Positions 63,957 through 64,000 of a DNA stretch of 64,000 nucleotides are shown here, piece by piece. The translations under genes and the position numbers were made by a program. A model generated the notes under the pieces. The model ran no database searches. It was not told the DNA's origin and saw only the letters and a program-made list of their open reading frames with translations. Location: positions 124,001-188,000 of the forward strand of contig NZ_CP040899.1 of assembly GCF_006349365.1 (NCBI RefSeq). Direction: 5' to 3'. The stretch comes from Georgenia wutianyii (GTDB lineage Bacteria > Actinomycetota > Actinomycetes > Actinomycetales > Actinomycetaceae). Every line of letters begins with the position of its first letter. Positions within the stretch are counted from its first letter, which is position 1.

Positions 63957-64000
63957 ATGGCGATCTGGACGGTCCACGGCGACGGCGTTCGAGTCGGTCC
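63957..64000 (+). CDS. 5' end of an unidentified gene
   Basis: ATG 63957 follows GGGAGA. The 14 complete codons that fit in the window read MAIWTVHGDGVRVG. Too short to assign. It is divergent from the DUF4190-like gene. Confidence 0.5.
   Translation, partial: MAIWTVHGDGVRVG

Overview
The window is chromosomal DNA from a high-GC Gram-positive bacterium. Codon third positions are almost all G or C, many starts are GTG, and the 16S rRNA (about 55485-57006) reads like Micrococcales (Actinomycetota). A Bogoriellaceae- or Cellulomonadaceae-like genus is a reasonable but unproven guess. No integrase, transposase, phage or CRISPR locus was seen. The window mixes housekeeping genes with a large plant-polysaccharide and sugar-acid catabolic region.

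Layout. 1-8.2 kb: the end of a sugar ABC permease, a YihS-type sugar isomerase, an 18-bp minisatellite, a quinone oxidoreductase, tRNA-Ser(UGA), a secreted M15 peptidase with DxDGDG repeats, a PepSY lipoprotein, a ThrE-type exporter, tRNA-Ser(GCU), and a divergent MFS/MerR pair with a textbook MerR-type promoter. 8.3-17.2 kb: two secreted modular GH43 enzymes, tRNA-Arg(ACG), and a feruloyl-esterase-like protein with a WxL-like tail next to its DUF916 partner. 17.5-25.3 kb: an IclR regulator divergent from a sugar-acid ABC transporter, followed by an enolase-superfamily dehydratase, a FAH-fold dehydratase and an alpha-ketoglutarate-semialdehyde dehydrogenase. Together these make a non-phosphorylating (Weimberg-type) pentonate route. 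25.3-28.2 kb: a CGNR regulator, an alpha/beta hydrolase, a flavin-split-barrel protein and a SIMPL protein. 28.4-42.0 kb: a Gfo/Idh dehydrogenase, an RbsA/RbsC-type ABC transporter, its binding protein, a TIM-barrel epimerase, and a 2161-residue secreted ThuA / sugar dehydrogenase / lectin-like / SOD-like protein.

42.0-54.3 kb: an FtsX/ABC exporter with a small membrane protein, a Rho-N-like small protein, a MarR/DHA2 efflux pair, a frameshifted 13E12-family HNH endonuclease gene carrying a 30-bp VNTR, a lipase-like hydrolase, acylphosphatase, a secreted CAP-domain protein behind possible MtrA sites, upp, tadA, a sirtuin and tRNA-Ser(CGA). 54.3-60.7 kb: one rRNA operon (16S-23S-5S, no tRNA in the spacer) with two good promoters, RNase III processing stems and a strong terminator. 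60.7-64 kb: a FUSC-like membrane protein, a class I amidotransferase, a DUF4190-like membrane protein and the first codons of another gene.

How it works together (inference). The GH43 enzymes and the feruloyl esterase could open arabinoxylan outside the cell. The IclR-controlled operon could import a pentose acid and convert it to alpha-ketoglutarate. The 28-42 kb cluster combines ThuA, a ThuB-like Gfo/Idh dehydrogenase, a YcjR/psicose-epimerase-like isomerase, a secreted sugar oxidase and an importer. That set resembles oxidised (3-keto) sugar metabolism and is the most likely home of an undescribed system here.
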